64,000 bases of DNA from Actinostola sp. cb2023 (Eukaryota; Cnidaria; Anthozoa; Actiniaria; Actinostolidae), in the NCBI GenBank assembly GCA_033675265.1, contig JAUJYZ010000381.1, forward strand, positions 93,501 through 157,500, read 5' to 3'. Both the position numbers and the translations under genes were made by a program. This document shows, one piece after another, positions 1 through 10,459 of this stretch (positions within the stretch are counted from its first letter, which is position 1; each line of letters starts with the position of its first letter). The notes below the pieces were generated by a model. It was not told the DNA's origin. It did not search any database and saw only the letters and a list, made by a program, of their open reading frames with translations.

Positions 1-73
1 AGCGCAAGGATCATTTTTGGATCTTTTTTTTCCATTTCTCCGCTTACGCTTGCGTCGGGCCCATTATCACACA

Positions 74-144
74 GCCTCGTTCCCAGTTCCCTCTCTTCTC
101 GCTATTTTCAAAATGGCGAGAATAGAGGGCCCTGGGGACGAGGT
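74..144. repeat. Short foldback element
   Basis: The arms CCTCGTTCCCAG and CTGGGGACGAGG, followed inward by TTCTCGC and GCGAGAA, fold into an imperfect hairpin. The CCTCGTCCCCAG-type end is related to the palindromic repeats near 37.3-37.5 and 39.2 kb. Confidence 0.6.
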
Positions 145-526
145 TGGATGGGTCTCAATCCTGTAGCTGTTAGGATTAGTTATTACTTATAAACATTGTC
201 ATTTCCATTGCTCTAAAACTAAATGCAAGCATTCTTTGCAGTTCAATAGTTCAGGAAAGTCTCCCACAAGCCATAAAATAAGTGTGACGTCATCTGCTCC
301 TAAGTACCAGCCCTCCTCTTCTCACCACAGATCAGATCTATCACCATGGAGACCAGGTGCGTCTATTTATTTACTTATTATTTAACTGTATTCCAAGCAT
401 TTACAGAACTATTTCATGGTAATGTCGCCAATTGGAAATACAATCAAGAACCTCCGGTTACGACCACCTCTCCTAAGCGACCAGTTTTCCAAAATACAAA
501 AAGTTTCCAAGTATCTGAAAAATCAC

Positions 527-739
527 TACAGTTGGAACCTCTCGTAAGCGACCACCTCCCGTAAGCGACCACAAGGCTTGACATTTTGGGTGGTCGGAGC
601 ACTGATGGAGAGGGGGGAGTAAAGTGCGCACCGTCGGCCTCAAGTTTATTAGTATATGATTACTATTACGAGCTACCGACGTTAAATAAGGCCTCTTTGC
701 TTTACTTTTTACTTTTTGCTAACGGGAGGTTCGACTGTA
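527..739. mobile_element. MITE with TACAGT-type ends
   Basis: It starts TACAGTTGGAACCTCTCGTA and ends in the reverse complement of TACAGTCGAACCTCCCGTTA. The TA borders and CAGT ends fit a Tc1/mariner-type non-autonomous element. The motif GTAAGCGACCAC recurs just inside and outside the left end, so the element may be nested in an older relative that begins near 455. Confidence 0.6.
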
Positions 740-789
740 CATTAATAATTATTAAATAATAATAATAATTTAATATTTATATTAATCAG

Positions 790-921
790 CTAGTATGACA
801 TCATGCTCGAGAATCCAACGAGTGCTCAGATTCGGCGCGGGCTCGGAAATCGCCCCGCGGGGCGACGTTTCATCCCAGTCCCGCGCCGCTGAACTGAACT
901 CTCGAGCATGGTATGACATAG
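790..921. repeat. Foldback repeat
   Basis: The outer arms TAGTATGACATCATGCTCGAGA and TCTCGAGCATGGTATGACATA pair imperfectly around a GC-rich centre (GCCCCGCGGGGC). A small related hairpin with the CTCGAGCATG end lies at about 2630-2678. Confidence 0.55.
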
Positions 922-973
922 GCAGCCCAGCCATTGTTTCTGAGGCTACTAAATAATAAATACAAATATAATT

Positions 974-1095
974 GCGTCTTTTTTGATGGGTTTCCTGTGG
1001 TAGAGCGAGCGCGTGCGCAATACGTATTATGTTGGGCTCCCTGTGTTGAGTAATGCCCTATGTTGGGCTCACAGGAAACCCATTAAAAAAGACGC
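974..1095. repeat. Foldback MITE
   Basis: The left arm GCGTCTTTTTTGATGGGTTT and the right arm AAACCCATTAAAAAAGACGC are near-perfect inverted copies, and pairing continues into CCTGTG/CACAGG. No coding capacity is seen. Confidence 0.7.
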
Positions 1096-2237
1096 GTGCA
1101 CACAAATAGCTGCCTTAATTAGGAACCTGTAGTTATGATATTGTTTGCTATTCTAGGTTCCAGTCTTTGTGGTGCGATCATGCTTCCCGGTCATAGTCGT
1201 GTAGGTATCTGTGCTATGAGTACAGTCAGTGGAACAAGGCTTGCAGTCGAGGGATACTTCGAGTTACACAAAGTATACTAAATACATTAGAAATACATTA
1301 ACTTATATATTATATATTAGGATTGACGTTTCAAACGTTTGGGCTGTTTTAGGGATTTGTTATTATATATATATATACACTAAAGCCAATTTCCCCGGGG
1401 GTGGGGGTACTTGGGTAAGAAATGGTTAGGAATGTGCAGAGATATTCAGTTTCAGTTTCCTGGCCCCGGTACAAAGAAGCTGGATTTCCAACTTTTGCAA
1501 ATTTATTGATAAATAACTCCGTCCTTTGTTGAAGCTGCTGAACGGATAATTTCTGACACTGTTCCCATTGTCTGACACCATAGGGCAACTACGTTGTAGA
1601 TTCAGATTATAAAAAAAAGACGAAAATATATTCTTGGGATTCCTTTGGAAAAACTCAAAAGCACAGGAAGCCCGTAACCACGAAAGAGGGGGTTCCCCAA
1701 TTCCCATGGCTTTCCATCTCCGTTCATCTCCCTTTTTCTATCCCTTTCTCAGTTTTCTTAAATTCCACATTTTACTCTTGTTTTCCCCTTACGTGTTCCC
1801 TTCTCCTTCCACGTTCTTCCTGTCCTCGCAAGCTATGGATATCTTTTTAGATTCTCAGAGTTTTAGGCTATTCTATTTAATAATTGCATTCAAATCGAAT
1901 TCATTTGAATCTGAAAACTATATAAATATTATTGATTGAAAATGCAGGCATACAGATTGAATAGGAATATTATTGATATTATTAATAATGATAGTCATAC
2001 TACTACTACTATATATTGTAGTTATTCATCATAATCACCACTAATTAATTATCATTAATAACAAATGGTTTACAATGAATGAAATTGCTCTTTTTGCATT
2101 GAGTAATTTCTTCATCTATAGACTAGATGTAAGGGAACTCTTCCCCAGAGTCACGTAGACAGTTGGCCAGCGTTCGTTTAGCTTCTTCTGCAGTTGCTCC
2201 TCTGCCCTGCGAGCAGAGATTCCTGAAGCAAAACGGA

Positions 2238-2519
2238 ATACAGCTATTTCAAAAAAGGTTGGATAAGGTTTTGTTGCATCTTGCATCTTGCATACCAAGC
2301 CCGAAATGTATTGTGGATCATATATAAATAATGTCTGCATGCACATACAGAAGAAAATATGCTGGCTCCATATTGCAAAGACAAAGTTTGGGAAAATTCG
2401 CAGAGTCTACATTGTTGTGACCTTTCACTGACTCTATTCACATTGCCCATAGTGCATTTCGGGCTTGGTATGCAACATGCAACAAAACCTTAACCAACCT
2501 TTTTTGAAATAGCTGTATA
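2238..2519. mobile_element. Foldback MITE, about 280 bp
   Basis: About 65-bp terminal inverted repeats begin ATACAGCTATTTCAAAAAAG and end CTTTTTTGAAATAGCTGTAT. Pairing continues through the GGTTTTGTTGCAT and TACCAAGCCCGAAATG segments. The centre encodes nothing recognisable. Confidence 0.75.
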
Positions 2520-2939
2520 TGCTAGCAGGGTATGGCTTAGTACAGAACTGGCCCCACCTTTCTCGATAACTATATAAATATTGAGCGCGAAAGAAATATA
2601 AAGACAACGAAAAGCGCGTGCGTAATCTAGCCCATGTTCGAGAATCCAGCGGTGCTCTTCGGAATTCTCGAGCATGAATCTAGCCCAGCTCTTCTCTTCT
2701 GCTCTTTGCCGCGCGCGTAGATTAAAGTGGGTCCAGTTCTGGACTAGTATATGGCTGTGCCGATCCTTCTCAGTCTTCTGTAACATTGCGCATATTCCAT
2801 GGATTGTTTCCGTATCAATACATAAACATTTCCTAGTAAAGATTCATCTTGTAAATAGAAGCAAACGTTTCATATATACAAGGAATTATGTCTGAATTTA
2901 ATTAAACAAATAACAAAAACTCAATAAATAAGACCTGTT

Positions 2940-2940
<1 letters not shown>

Positions 2941-2975
<35 letters not shown>
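2941..2975. repeat. Poly-C run (35 C)
   Basis: This is an uninterrupted run of 35 cytosines. Such runs are length-unstable and often mis-sized in assemblies. Confidence 0.95.
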
Positions 2976-3263
2976 ACTTAGAGTCTAACAACTCTGTAGG
3001 CTATACGCATGCGTACTGAACAAGGTATCGTTCGACTTGCAAGGGCAAATACACTTTAGTCGACCTGTCGTTGAATGGAGAAGTGGTCTTCTCTATTGCA
3101 CTCTCATTTGTCATTCCAGTCCTAAGTGTACATCCTGTTTGCCTTGACTATATACCACACGTGAACTTCAAAACAACTTCTCTTCATTGTCAGCTGTCAG
3201 TATTTTCGCAAGGAACTATTTGATTAATTAACAGTGTAAACTGCCAAGGAAAAACAATTCACG

Positions 3264-3400
3264 AAATCGGGCAAGGTCTTCGTGTAACTGCACAAATTGT
3301 CCTGGCTATTGTTTTTTTTTTAAATGTAAAAACAATACATAGAACGACAATAGAACAATAGCCAGGACTTTTGTGCAGCTACACGAAGTCCTGACCCGAA
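3264..3400. repeat. Foldback MITE
   Basis: Arms of about 50 bp (TTCGTGTAACTGCACAAA on the left, TTTGTGCAGCTACACGAA on the right, and CCTGGCTATTGTT against AACAATAGCCAGG) fold around an A/T-rich loop. Confidence 0.75.
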
Positions 3401-3855
3401 ACTGATCGGCTAGGAACGGCTTCAAATTAAAGACTCGGTGTTCGGTGCTGGGAGATGTGCCCAGAGATGTGCCAATAACAAATCATAACTTTCAAGCTTC
3501 CGTCGATTAAACCAATCGGTATTTTTTAATGTCTGACATTTGGGGTTCAGAACGTTGACGTTTACATTTGTATTTGTCATCGTTGAAGTGTAATACCTTG
3601 TTTTTATAGGAAGGGCAAATTAAAGAAGGAAAACAACGCCAGAAAAATAGCAGTGTTGAGCGGAAACGTCGGCTTTCGTTTCAGAGCAAGCGGCGTAAAT
3701 TAACCCGTTTTCTGTACGCTTACAATCTGTATAAAGTTATCCCTTTCCGTTGTCCTGCGTTAATTGGATTTGTAAATGCGGTAAACACTGGAGGAACTGG
3801 AGGAAATCGGAAAAACGCGGTCCGCATTCATGTTCGCGGGCGCGTAGCCAATCCT

Positions 3856-4181
3856 TACCACAGGGAACCCAAGCTCTTATTTAGTTTTTTGGGGTAACAT
3901 TTTAAAATATGGTTTAAAAGGGCGGGGGGGGGGGGGGGGGGGGGGGGGGGGGCGTTACACGTGAATAAACAAAACTTTCCTTCTTATGTTGTGTTTTTTC
4001 GTTTATTTGCGATTTTAAGCGGGTTTTTTTCTATTTTGCCCTCAAAATTGCAAATAAACGATAAAAACACAACATAAGAAGCAAAAGTATGTTAATTCAC
4101 GTGATTTCCCCCCCATATAAACCAAATTTAAAAATGTTACCAAAAAGCACTAAATAAGAGCTTGGGTTGCCTGTGATCTTA
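3856..4181. mobile_element. Long foldback MITE containing a poly-G run
   Basis: The arms extend about 140 bp. The left end reads ACAGGGAACCCAAGCTCTTA and the right end GAGCTTGGGTTGCCTGTG. A 29-G run (3924-3952) sits in the left arm opposite a short C run near 4109 in the right arm, so the homopolymer expanded in only one arm. Inner arms AACATAAGAAG and CTTCTTATGTT also pair. Confidence 0.75.
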
Positions 4182-4189
4182 CCAGATCC

Positions 4190-4193
<4 letters not shown>

Positions 4194-4267
<74 letters not shown>
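4194..4267. repeat. (TAA)n microsatellite
   Basis: About 25 copies of the trinucleotide TAA lie directly against the left end of the TACAGT-type MITE. They produce a poly-leucine ORF on the minus strand that has no coding meaning. Confidence 0.95.
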
Positions 4268-4270
<3 letters not shown>

Positions 4271-4561
4271 AGTCATTTGCAAAAATTCTGGCCCCTACGA
4301 AATATCAATATATCAATATATCGGTTGCATTATGGGTAATTAAATAATAGCAAATTCCCCTTAAAGCGGGTTAACGCCAGCAAAGTTCGTAAAAAATATT
4401 TAGTATAATGTTTATTTTAGTCGTACGTTTGTTGTTTGTAAATTTTGCTTCATTTAATAAGATAGGAAACTCAAAATAGTATTATTTAATTACCCATAAT
4501 GCACCCGATATATTGATATATTGATATTTCGTGACGGCCAGAATTTTTGCAAATGACTGTA
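4268..4561. mobile_element. Tc1/mariner-type MITE, copy 1
   Basis: It begins TACAGTCATTTGCAAAAATT and ends AATTTTTGCAAATGACTGTA, with about 80-bp inverted repeats that include ATCAATATATC and CATTATGGGTAATTAAATAAT. The TA borders and CAGT ends fit the Tc1/mariner pattern. A second copy lies at 59387-59649. It has no transposase. Confidence 0.85.
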
Positions 4562-4626
4562 ATAATTTGATAGACTAAAGAACTATGATGAGCAAAGACA
4601 GAACAAATGTTCGGAAAAAATCAAAC

Positions 4627-4702
4627 GCCTCGAGCGGGATTCGAACCCACGACACCCCGATTTCATGATGTACAGGTGCTCTACCCACTGAGCTACCGAG
4701 GC
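4627..4702 (-). tRNA. tRNA-like sequence, probably a tRNA-derived repeat or pseudogene
   Basis: Read on the minus strand, the acceptor stem GCCTCGG pairs with the 3' end TCGAGGC. The D arm carries a good A box (TAGCTCAGTGGGTAGAGC) and the T arm a good B box (GGGTTCGAATCCC). The anticodon arm does not fold: the 26 bases between the D and T arms give no 5-bp stem closing a 7-base loop. Both internal promoter boxes are therefore intact but the tRNA is not. A SINE head or a decayed tRNA is more likely than a working tRNA. Confidence 0.5.
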
Positions 4703-5296
4703 AACTACAGTGGCGTGGAGTTCAAATTAACTCAAAGACGTTGATTTTAACCGAACATATGCTCCCAGGCCTCACGGAACTGGGAATTGCTTCTGTAATG
4801 ACGTACGAACCGCATCACGCAGTCACAGTAGCCGTCATAATATATATAATAATAATAATTATTATTTTATTTTCCTTCGGTTTTGACGTTGGTTTTCGGT
4901 TTAGTAGCAACACCAAATATTAAAAGACATAGGGAATCATAGTTACAACATTACAAGTGGTTCGTAATTCGTTTCGTCGAAAAACCAAAAAACCACGCGC
5001 TCTTCCTGAACCTTGGAAATTCATGCACTTTTTGCAGAATTATTCAGGATTCTGAGCGCGCAATTATGTTGAATTGTATAATCTTTGTCGTTATAAACAC
5101 TGTACGTAAGTAAACAGATTATACCAACAACAGCGCAATGCAGTGAAAAGAAAATTGGCATGGTGCATGACCGCAACAGCATGACCAATTACTGCGGATC
5201 CAGAACTTATACAAATTGAGTTTAATCCACTTACGGTGACATTAGAAATTTAAAGGATTTGCGTATATTGTGAAGTCTTTCGACCAAAGACCATGC

Positions 5297-5420
5297 CCCG
5301 GTTGCACGAAAGGAGAATCGAATAGCTAGCGCTATCCACCGCGGATACGGATACAATTCATTGGATAACTGCATTAGTTTTACCGGTGGATAGCGCTATT
5401 CACCTTTCGTGCAACCGCGG
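5297..5420. repeat. Foldback MITE
   Basis: The left arm CGGTTGCACGAAAGGAGAAT and the right arm TTCACCTTTCGTGCAACCG pair imperfectly, followed inward by GCGCTATCCACCG against CGGTGGATAGCGC. Confidence 0.75.
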
Positions 5421-6144
5421 ACCAGCAATTAATTTAGTACTTTATTACTCGGCGGGCTGCCTGTGACTCGGCGGGCTGCCTGTGGCTCGCCGAGTTGAAT
5501 AATGGGCTTTCCTGTTCTTATGGCCGCAAATCGCCAAATGGGTACAAAGGCGCATGCATGCGCTCTGTACCGCTGACGAAACCGAAGGCTCGTTCCTCAT
5601 ATGCGCATTGCTGAACGGCCGCCGAGTGAACGCTAAGTAGAGCATCTTGTTGTAGTTGTCAACACTCGACCATGCACGCACCCTTCGCTTGTGACCATAT
5701 GGGCTCTCGGCCAGCGCGCGGTAGATACTCCGCATAACAGGATCATCGATGTGTTTGAAATTGTCGGTCGATCGACATCAATCATTGAACGGTTCCGGAA
5801 ATACGAACATTGATCCGCCGTCCCCCTCCCCCTTCCCCTCTGGCCTTCTTATTTTTCCCCTTCCCCTCCCCCCTCTTCCCAAAATTGTCCCAGCAAAGTA
5901 ATCTGCATAAATCACAGGCAGCCCAAGTAATATTCTTTTGACGTTTTGACAGTATTTGTAAAGATGGTTCTATATTTGAATTTCAAGATAAAATTTGAAT
6001 AGAATTTTCTCTGGCATCCATGCTCGAAATTCTAGCTGTTACCACAATATAATGCAGTTCAGTCTCGGAATGACCAAATACTGATACGGAACAGAATGGT
6101 AGAAGCATTACGATCATTATGCACAAGGAATTACACTGTTCCCA

Positions 6145-6254
6145 TTAAGCCGCGTCTACACGAGCAAGTTTTCGTAGACGACAAAAACATCGCCAATTTT
6201 TCCTTGTCAAGGAAAACTTGTCAAGGAAAACTTGTTCGTGTAGATGCGGTTTTA
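6145..6254. repeat. Foldback MITE
   Basis: The left arm AAGCCGCGTCTACACGAGCA and the right arm TGTTCGTGTAGATGCGGTTT are inverted copies. The centre repeats CAAGGAAAACTTGT twice. Confidence 0.7.
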
Positions 6255-7994
6255 TATATCCGAGGCCTGTTTCACCATTCCCCATAGCCCCCATGCATGC
6301 ATTCGGTCAGTGGGGGGCCCATCAATTAAACACTAGTGCGTCTAGTACTCTTCAAGTATAATTGCTTCGGCTCCGGAAATTTCAATTCTACTCGTGTACG
6401 TCACAACATTTCCTTTTAATATTTCCAAACTTTCAAACATCTGCCAAGTTCGGGTTCTAATAAATTTTCTAATCTTTGAAAGATTTTTAAGTCATAGCCG
6501 GATGCCGGCCACTCTGTCATTTTGGAGTCATGTTTTTAATGTGGAAAAAATGGGGAAAACTAAGTCGTTGAATTGAGAAAAAAATCCCGCCATCCACATT
6601 TTCAGTGAATGTGCATCTGGTTGCCATGTCATACCAACAGTTTCTTCATCAAATTAGATGACAACTGAGAATATACAAAAGTGGATTCACCATGGCAACC
6701 GAGCTGGGAATGAATAAACCAGAGAATAAACTCTTCAGGGAATGACAGCCAAATGAGCATTTAGCGGCAAAAATGAAAGAATATGAACTTGATTAATATT
6801 TTGACAATATTCTCATTTATTTTCACGATGTTTTTCTTAATAATGTGTCATGAAATGATGTGAAATACTGGATAATTCTGATATTACAAAATCAAATATT
6901 TACTTGTTAGCCCTTCTTTTTCCCTGCCGTTCGAACTTGTCATACTACGGTGTCGGCGTGGTAAAGCGTTAAATGGTAAACGAGAAAAAATAGCAAATGA
7001 CTGATAAATAAAAAACTATTATATCATGCAGTTTTAATACAAGTAACTGATCATGAGTAAAAAAAAAAAACGGTCTTGAAATTGAAACTGCTCAGGAACA
7101 TTTTTATATTGACTATTCGAAGCGGCACACATCATGATATTTCTACTTTCTATTCCTTCTTGACCTTTTTTCTTTTTTTTTTTGTAAATAAATTTTGAGT
7201 CGACCTACTTTTTCCTTGCGGCACCACCACGCACGAAAATAAAATTTTCACGAAATTAAAAAAACCAAAAACACAATATGAAAACAGTTAATTATTTACT
7301 GGACTTTGGATGTATTGCAGAGATATTTTATATTCTTACTTCTTTTACCGTCATATTTCCGCGAAAATGTTCTTGTCCTGTCACGGGCTTCCTGTGGTGA
7401 GTGATTGGTTTTTGCCTGTCATGCGGGATGGACATGATGAATGTATAATTCAATGTCTCTGCAGGACGGCAGGAACAAGGAAATCTGTCGGATAATGTAA
7501 TTATGCTTCACCTCACTATTATAGAACGTAATATATCAGTAAACAAATAAAATAGGATTTCTTCAGCACATTTCTGTTCGACTAAACTACTTTGGAGTTT
7601 TTAATTAGCACTTTTCATTTCATGAACAAGATATCAATTATCTTACTGAAGTAGTGTAACGCTATGGAAATTGAGACAAAAGATAGGCGCTGTTTTATAA
7701 TGCACCTTTAGAAATTCATACGTTGTAATTAGCAAGTAAATAAAATTCAACGCTTGGAATGGTTCAGTATAAAATGATGATATTTCACATGGGCCTAAAA
7801 GTGTCATTTTTAACAAGAATGCGGCAAATCAGACGTATTTAGCGACGGTGAAAATCATTTTCACTTTGAGCTGTTTAGAAAGTTTGTGTTATTAATTTAA
7901 CAGAAACAATGGGACAAAAGCGATTAGAATTGCAAATTATTATGTCTTTCACGAAGGGATTATCAACCAATTGAAGAGAAAGAACACAATTCTC

Positions 7995-8246
7995 ACATCC
8001 AATGAGAATCAGCTGTTTTTGCTGACGTCATGATTGGGTCGATTCTATTTACGTTTGTGGTTGTCAAGACGCCACGAGCTCGCGATGTGATTGGTTGAAA
8101 ATCACCTGGCAACGTGGCACAAGTAAAACATCACAAAGCGGCTGACAAAACGATCGAGAACTGCTACAAACAAGAGTGAGAGATTTCTTCTTCAAGAACT
8201 AGGTTAAGAATACCGGTTGAAAGAAACTTCTTTTTAAATACTGGTT
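7995..8246 (+). promoter_or_regulatory. Candidate DYRK2 promoter: CRE plus CCAAT boxes
   Basis: A perfect cyclic-AMP response element palindrome TGACGTCA lies at 8023-8030. CCAAT occurs at 7999-8003 and, inverted as ATTGG, at 8033-8037 and 8090-8094. All lie 150-250 bases upstream of the kinase start codon. The cluster is seen directly; promoter function is inferred. No TATA box is evident, and the transcription start is not visible. Confidence 0.45.
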
Positions 8247-9988
8247 ATGATAACCACGTCTGGAAGGAAACCACATTTGCAGGTTTCCAACCCCGGTTCT
8301 TTGTTACGAACGGGTGGCGAAGCGTTTTTGATGGAAGGCAAGGGAAGCACAGAGATCTTACCACCTTTGAAACCGTCAACGAAAGCCAACTTAAAACACC
8401 AATCTCACGATGTAACCAACGGATCAGGAGCTCTACCACATCTCGGTGGAGTTCAAGTTCAACAGCTGTTTGAAGAAGAGACGAACCAGCAAAACAAAAG
8501 CAAAATCGCTCCCGATGTCCAAGCTTTGCCATCTGTTCGTCCATCATCGGTCGTTGGACAAACGGGACGCTCTTCATCTGTGGATCGCCGTAGTAACGGG
8601 TCAGGATCGCAGAAATCTCGCGATTTCATGACACCAAATCAAGCAATGAAGCAATTAATGCATAAACTAACTAACTACGAACATCACGAGATATTTAATT
8701 ATCCGCAAGTTTATTTTGTTGGACCGAACTCGAAGAAGAGGCAGGGTGTGGTGAGCGGTGCAAATAACTGTGGCTACGACGACGATCAGGGCTCCTATAT
8801 CCACGTTCCACACGACCATATAGGCTACAGATACGAAGTGCTCAAGATTATCGGTAAAGGGAGCTTTGGCCAAGTCGTCAAGGCTTATGATCACAAGACG
8901 CAATCTCATGTGGCGTTGAAAATGGTGCGCAATGAAAAGCGATTTCACCGACAAGCTCAGGAAGAGATTCGCATACTCGAACATTTACGCAAGCAGGATA
9001 AAGACAATACCTACAATATATTATTCACATGTTGGAACACTTCAATTTTCGTAATCATGTTTGTATGACATTCGAGCTGCTAAGTATGAACCTTTATGAA
9101 CTCGTGAAGAAGAATAAGTTTCAAGGATTTAGCTTGCAACTCGTAAGGAAATTCGCGCACTCCATACTTCAATGTCTAGAGGCTCTTCACCGAAATCGCA
9201 TCATTCACTGCGACCTAAAGCCCGAGAATATCCTTCTGAAGCAACAAGGCAGAAGCGGTATCAAGGTTATCGACTTTGGCTCAAGTTGCTATGAACATCA
9301 GAGGATTTATACGTACATTCAAAGTCGTTTCTACCGAGCGCCCGAAGTCATCCTTGGAGCTCGCTATGGCATGCCGATTGACATGTGGAGCTTCGGGTGC
9401 ATTTTATCCGAACTTCTTACAGGATATCCTATTTTCCCTGGCGAAGACGAGGGCGATCAACTAGCTTGTATTATGGAACTTCAAGGAATGCCTCCGCAGC
9501 GATTAACCGAGACTTCTAAGCGGGCAAAGAACTTTATAAGCTCGAAGGGGCATCCTAGGTACTGTACCGTCACAACGCTACCAGATGGCAGCACGGTGTT
9601 AAACCCAGGGCGCTCAAGACATGGCAAAACAAGGGGTATTCCCAACTCGAAAACATTTACTCAGGCCTTGAAAGGGTGTGATGATTCCCTGTTTATTGAT
9701 TTCCTGAAGCGATGCCTAGAATGGGAGCCAAATCAGAGAATGACACCTTCTCAAGCGCTCAGACATCCTTGGCTACGAAGAAGGTTACCAAGAGCACCCG
9801 AGCCAAACAACAACATGATTTCGTCTTCGGCAGAGAAACGAAGATCAGACGTTGGCAAGCTCCCACCAACTGGTCCTTCTTCGGGCAAAGCTAAGCCTAG
9901 AAAACCTTTAGAAATTACAGATGATACAGTGCCCGATTCTGGATCTTTGAACACTAGAACTGTGCTACCTAAAATTATAGGAAGATAA
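8247..9988 (+). CDS. DYRK2: Dual-specificity tyrosine-regulated kinase 2 (DYRK2), with a 2-base frame break
   Basis: This is a serine/threonine kinase that phosphorylates its own activation-loop tyrosine. In animals DYRK2 also acts with an E3 ligase complex in protein turnover. The first frame (8247-9020) carries a low-complexity N-terminus with VQVQQLFE, as in vertebrate DYRK2. It then has the NAPA/DH region (EHHEIF; DDDQGSY), the glycine loop G203-KGSFG and the VALK lysine K225. Two extra bases at about 9021-9022 then shift the frame, and the first frame ends at a stop at 9066-9068. The second frame (from 9023) carries [11 protein letters not shown] (9272-9280), the YTY activation-loop motif (9308-9316), SRFYRAPE and a C-terminus ending in a VLPKI-type motif. 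Without the two bases the product would be about 579 residues, close to human DYRK2 (601). The gene is a single exon. Conservation on both sides of the break points to an assembly error or a very recent mutation rather than an old pseudogene. Confidence 0.93.
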
Positions 9989-10453
9989 CTGTCATTAGAA
10001 TATCTAAGCGGATTATTTGGACGTTTGAACGTATTTTATGTTTAGATTTCTCACAGACATACGTGAAGAATAGTGTTTTATAAACTGCACAAACTATCCA
10101 GACGTCTTCTTTTCAATTACATTCGTGAAATCCACACGCAGGATAAACTATTTTCACTTGTGTCGATTTCACATGAGAAGCCATTGTAATGTTGTGAGAT
10201 GTTTATTATATAGTGTGAATTTTGAATATAATTTTGTACAGATGTCTAGTTTAGAACAGCTCGTTTTATATGACTCATCTACTGTAGAGAAAGATATATT
10301 TTTTAAAGCAACAGTAGATCGAAGGGTTTTTAGCTAAGTTATTTTGTGACGGCCACTTGCCGTCTGTACATTTGAGAATCGACAAATGAATATTAAACAT
10401 CAATTCAAAAAATACATGGAATTGTAAATTGCAATTAATATATCAGAAGATTC

Positions 10454-10459
10454 AATAAA
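10454..10459 (+). terminator. Candidate DYRK2 poly(A) signal
   Basis: A canonical AATAAA lies about 470 bases past the kinase stop codon, in AT-rich DNA. It is the first canonical hexamer I noticed downstream on this strand; its use is inferred. Confidence 0.4.

Larger units (their letters stand above)
1..8246. other. Intergenic region upstream of DYRK2
   Basis: I recognise no conserved protein in either strand here. The ORFs are short and unlike known families. The stretch holds the foldback elements, homopolymer and trinucleotide runs and tRNA-like sequence listed separately, separated by plain AT-rich DNA. The parts from about 1100-2230, 5420-6140 and 6260-7990 show nothing I can name. 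Confidence 0.6.

Noticed and set aside
330..354. Possible tiny coding exon: CCACAG, then ATGGAGACCAG, then GTGCGT
   Set aside because: It has the form of an exon but no homology and no partner exon nearby.
5445..5735. 96-codon minus-strand ORF
   Set aside because: No recognisable motif; its start overlaps repetitive CGGCGGGCTGCCTGTG copies. It looks like chance.
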